Assembly (NCBI GenBank): GCA_020025175.1
Contig: JAHHSM010000038.1
Coordinates: 1 to 15,003 of the forward strand
DNA from: Oscillospiraceae bacterium
GTDB lineage: Bacteria; Bacillota; Clostridia; Oscillospirales; Oscillospiraceae
Reading direction: 5' to 3'
Length of the DNA: 15,003 nt
A program made the position numbers and the translations under genes. Shown here in pieces: positions 12,561-15,003 of this stretch. The notes beneath the pieces were generated by a model, which made no database searches, was not told where the DNA came from, and was given only the letters and a program-made list of their open reading frames with translations. The stretch's first letter is position 1. Every line of letters starts with the position of its first letter.

Positions 12561-12589
12561 TTGACAAAGAAATTGTGGGACGATATAAT
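12561..12589 (+). promoter_or_regulatory. Perfect sigma-A promoter for the AI-2E permease and asnA
   Basis: TTGACA (12561-12566), a 17-bp spacer and TATAAT (12584-12589) match the consensus at every position. The start is near 12596, giving a leader of about 50 nt. This predicts strong constitutive expression of the two-gene unit. Confidence 0.88.
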
Positions 12590-12646
12590 TGAAACTATAG
12601 TACATTAAGGGACCTTGCACAGTGCGTAAGGCCGAAAGGATGGCTT

Positions 12647-13924
12647 ATGAATTTTAAAGAATATCGTGAAACTGAGGGAAAAAAATATATTCCGGTACTT
12701 GTGGCTGCATTTACGCTTTTTGTTGTATGTATTCTTTTCTTTTTTGCGGTGTTTCGCTTTTCGGCGGTCCGCACGGGTTTCATGACAATTATGAATATTT
12801 TGATGCCGTTTTTTTATGGCGCTATATTTGCTTATCTCCTGCGGCCAATGTGCAAATATTTTGATCGCAATTTCAAAAAGCGTCTGCGCCCACATATACA
12901 AAATCAGCACAGAGCAGATATGTTATCCAATGTATTATCGGTTGCCTTGTCGATTTTGCTGGTGATTGCGGCTGTTTTTGCCCTTGTTACGCTGACAATG
13001 CAGAGCGTGGTCAACAGTATTTTAAATTTAGTTCATACGCTGCCTATGGAGGTCAAAGAGATTACCATTTGGTTGGAGGGAATTTTTGCAGGCAATGACG
13101 TTGTGCTGAACTATATCCATACGATCGCAGCCACGGTCACATCAGAGGTGGAATCCTTTTTAGGAAATCATCTGATTCCAAATCTACAGGGATTGATCGG
13201 CGGTGTATCTGCCGGTGCGATGACGGTCATTACGCAGTTTCTGAATTTATTTATCGGTCTTATTGTTGCGATTTATCTTTTGGTGAGCCGCAGCAAGTGG
13301 CGTGCGCAGCTGAAAATGGTAGTCAGCAGTATTTTTAAAGGCCGCGGCTACACGGCAGTGATCGATGAACTGCGATTCATTGACCGCACTTTTACAGACT
13401 ATATCAGCGGACGTATTTTGGATTCTGTGATTGTTGGTGTCATTGTGTATGTGGCATGTTTGCTGATGGGGATTCAAGATGCCGCCCTGATTGCTGTGGT
13501 CAACGGATTGACAAATATTATTCCGTATTTCGGCCCTTATATTGGTGCAATTCCTTCTGCTATTTTGATTTTTATGGATGATCCGATCAAATGCATTTGG
13601 TTTATTGTGTTCATTCTGATTCTGCAGCAAATCGACGGTAATATCATCTGCCCTAAAATCCTCAGTGATAAAGTCGGCCTGAGCAGTTTCTGGGTTCTGT
13701 TCTCTACGCTGCTTTTTGGTGGACTGTTTGGATTTGTCGGATTGCTGGTAGGTGTACCTGTATTTGTTATTATCTATGATCTCATTAAAAAGCTTATTTA
13801 CTGGGTATTGCGCAAGCGTGGAAAAGAAAATTTGATTGAAGAGTACGAGAGTACCTATCATCCCCCTGAAAAACCAAAGAAGAAATACTTTCTGCAAGGT
13901 GGGGGAAGGAAAAAGGGAGAATAA
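12647..13924 (+). CDS. AI-2E family membrane transporter
   Basis: The 425-residue membrane protein belongs to the AI-2E/UPF0118 permease family. Members have been linked to autoinducer-2 export or to Na+/H+ exchange, so the name is a family label only. Two hydrophobic segments near the N-terminus (about 16-37 and 45-65) are followed by another pair with a large extracytoplasmic loop (about 120-190), then a cluster of helices. Family signatures are NGLTNIIPYFGPYIGAIPSA (about 286-305), QQIDGNIICPKILSDKVGLS (about 326-345) and LFGFVGLLVGVPVF (about 362-375). The C-terminus is long, hydrophilic and Lys-rich. AAAGGAT lies 7 bases before the ATG. asnA starts 3 bases after the stop, so the two are co-transcribed from the consensus promoter upstream. 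Confidence 0.9.
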   Translation: MNFKEYRETEGKKYIPVLVAAFTLFVVCILFFFAVFRFSAVRTGFMTIMNILMPFFYGAIFAYLLRPMCKYFDRNFKKRLRPHIQNQHRADMLSNVLSVALSILLVIAAVFALVTLTMQSVVNSILNLVHTLPMEVKEITIWLEGIFAGNDVVLNYIHTIAATVTSEVESFLGNHLIPNLQGLIGGVSAGAMTVITQFLNLFIGLIVAIYLLVSRSKWRAQLKMVVSSIFKGRGYTAVIDELRFIDRTFTDYISGRILDSVIVGVIVYVACLLMGIQDAALIAVVNGLTNIIPYFGPYIGAIPSAILIFMDDPIKCIWFIVFILILQQIDGNIICPKILSDKVGLSSFWVLFSTLLFGGLFGFVGLLVGVPVFVIIYDLIKKLIYWVLRKRGKENLIEEYESTYHPPEKPKKKYFLQGGGRKKGE

Positions 13925-13927
13925 ATT

Positions 13928-14941
13928 ATGAACCGATGTGTAATTCCTCAAGGGTATAGAGCATCTCTGAACTTATATGATACGCAGGTAGCGATTGCTA
14001 TGACAAAGCGTGTGTTTGAAGATACGCTGAGTGGGGCGCTGAATTTGCGCCGCGTTTCTGCACCGCTGCTTTTGGATGCATCCACCGGATTGAATGATGA
14101 TTTGAGTGGTGTGGAACGGCCGGTAGAATTTGACCTGAAGGCAACCGATGCCCGCGCGCAGGTTGTTCATTCTTTGGCAAAATGGAAGCGGCAGGCACTT
14201 TATCGCTATGGCTTTTCGGTGGACAGCGGAATTGTGACTGATATGAACGCGATTCGCAGAGATGAGGATTTGGATAATCTCCACTCGATCTATGTGGATC
14301 AGTGGGATTGGGAAAAAGTGATTCGGCCGGAAGAGCGTACGGTAGAGCAGTTGAAGAAAACTGTTGAAAAAATCGTAGAGGCAATTTGTGCCACAGAAAA
14401 AACCATGCGTGCACTGTTTCCGACTCTGGCATTGCTGCCGGAAACCGATTCCCATGTCACATTTGTAACAACGCAGGAATTAGAGGATCTTTATCCGAAT
14501 TTGATGGGCAAAGAGCGCGAAAATGCGTTTGTAAAGGAACATCCGACCACGTTCCTGATGCAGATCGGTGCGCCCCTTCGATCGGGAAAGCCACACGATC
14601 ATCGTGCACCTGACTATGATGACTGGAGCCTGAACGGAGATCTGCTCTTTTGGAATCATACTTTGGAATGCGCCTATGAGGTATCCTCCATGGGTATTCG
14701 TGTAGATGCCGAAACATTGGACTGTCAGCTGAATGCGGCAAATTGCAATGATCGGCGGGCGCTGCCATTTCATAAAGCACTGCTGGCAGGAGAACTGCCC
14801 CAGACCATGGGCGGCGGTATTGGGCAGTCTCGTTTATGTATGCTGCTGATGGGCAGCGCGCATATCGGCGAGGTTCAGTCCTCTATTTGGGATGAGGAAA
14901 CACAGCGTATCTGCGCTGAGTGTGGGGTAACATTGCTGTAA
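13928..14941 (+). CDS. asnA: Aspartate--ammonia ligase (AsnA)
   Basis: AsnA makes asparagine from aspartate, ammonia and ATP (to AMP and pyrophosphate). It is related to class II aminoacyl-tRNA synthetases and uses ammonia rather than glutamine. The 337-residue protein is close to the 330 aa of the E. coli enzyme. Recognisable segments are the N-terminal helix with LYDTQVAI, LLDASTGLNDDLSGVERPVEFD (about 48-69), HSLAKWKRQALYRYGF (about 81-96), DAIRR-type MNAIRRDEDLDNLHSIYVDQWDWE (about 105-128), DYDDWSLNGDLLFWN (about 229-243) and the class II motif-3-like GGGIGQSRLCMLLMG (about 298-312). The ribosome binding site AGGGAG lies within the end of the preceding gene. The gene follows the AI-2E permease by 3 bases. 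No T-box or other amino-acid leader is visible, so asparagine control must act elsewhere if at all. A terminator follows. Confidence 0.96.
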   Translation: MNRCVIPQGYRASLNLYDTQVAIAMTKRVFEDTLSGALNLRRVSAPLLLDASTGLNDDLSGVERPVEFDLKATDARAQVVHSLAKWKRQALYRYGFSVDSGIVTDMNAIRRDEDLDNLHSIYVDQWDWEKVIRPEERTVEQLKKTVEKIVEAICATEKTMRALFPTLALLPETDSHVTFVTTQELEDLYPNLMGKERENAFVKEHPTTFLMQIGAPLRSGKPHDHRAPDYDDWSLNGDLLFWNHTLECAYEVSSMGIRVDAETLDCQLNAANCNDRRALPFHKALLAGELPQTMGGGIGQSRLCMLLMGSAHIGEVQSSIWDEETQRICAECGVTLL

Positions 14942-14963
14942 TAAAAAAGTTTTATATGAGGCG

Positions 14964-15003
14964 ATAACCGATGCTTTGGATAGGAGCATCGGTTATTTTT
15001 TTG
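14964..15003 (+). terminator. Rho-independent terminator of asnA
   Basis: A perfect 12-bp stem (14964-14975 with 14985-14996) with a 9-nt loop is followed by a T-run to the end of the window. Confidence 0.88.

Noticed and set aside
12525..12608. 27-codon frame beginning inside the 26-bp repeat
   Set aside because: No ribosome binding site, and it overlaps the perfect promoter at 12561-12589. The frame is better explained by the copied segment.

Overview
The window looks like chromosome from a Gram-positive, endospore-forming member of the Clostridia, possibly an Oscillospirales/Butyricicoccus-like gut anaerobe; the lineage guess is inference. Support comes from the sporulation and germination genes spoIVB, spo0A and cwlJ-gerQ, a THF riboswitch in front of an ECF folate transporter, AsnA-type asparagine synthetase, strong purine-rich ribosome binding sites and consensus sigma-A promoters. 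There are no tRNA, rRNA, CRISPR or complete insertion-sequence features.

Layout. 1-2180: spoIVB, then a short AT-rich lipoprotein gene, then a second, divergent copy of only the last 122 bp of spoIVB. 2201-3031 (minus): SPOUT-family RNA methyltransferase from a consensus promoter. 3032-3460: upstream region of spo0A with 0A-box-like sites. 3461-4240: spo0A, whose receiver domain lacks one acidic-pocket residue. 4299-4994 (minus): F420-0:glutamate-ligase-like protein, divergent from folC (5218-6495). 6511-6675: THF riboswitch leader followed by folT. 7207-7589: intergenic region holding a probable stand-alone structured small RNA. 7590-8555: EamA/DMT permease. 8599-9616 (minus): cwlJ-gerQ germination pair. 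9756-10016 (minus): small TSCPD-domain protein. 10382-12514: LTA-synthase-type membrane sulfatase-fold enzyme. 12647-14941: AI-2E-family permease and asnA, closely spaced behind a perfect TTGACA-N17-TATAAT promoter.

How the genes relate. SpoIVB and Spo0A are a classical sporulation neighbourhood, here split by an insertion and by a methyltransferase gene on the other strand. CwlJ and GerQ work together in cortex breakdown at germination. FolC and FolT form a folate salvage and retention unit, with folT under its own THF-sensing leader.

The most notable items are the replaced spoIVB 3' end with its displaced remnant, the unassigned three-hairpin RNA at about 7316-7473, the Spo0A acidic-pocket substitution, a lysine-free Gln/Met-rich GerQ, and the overlapping pairings in the folT leader. 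All identifications were made by reading the sequence; no database search was run.
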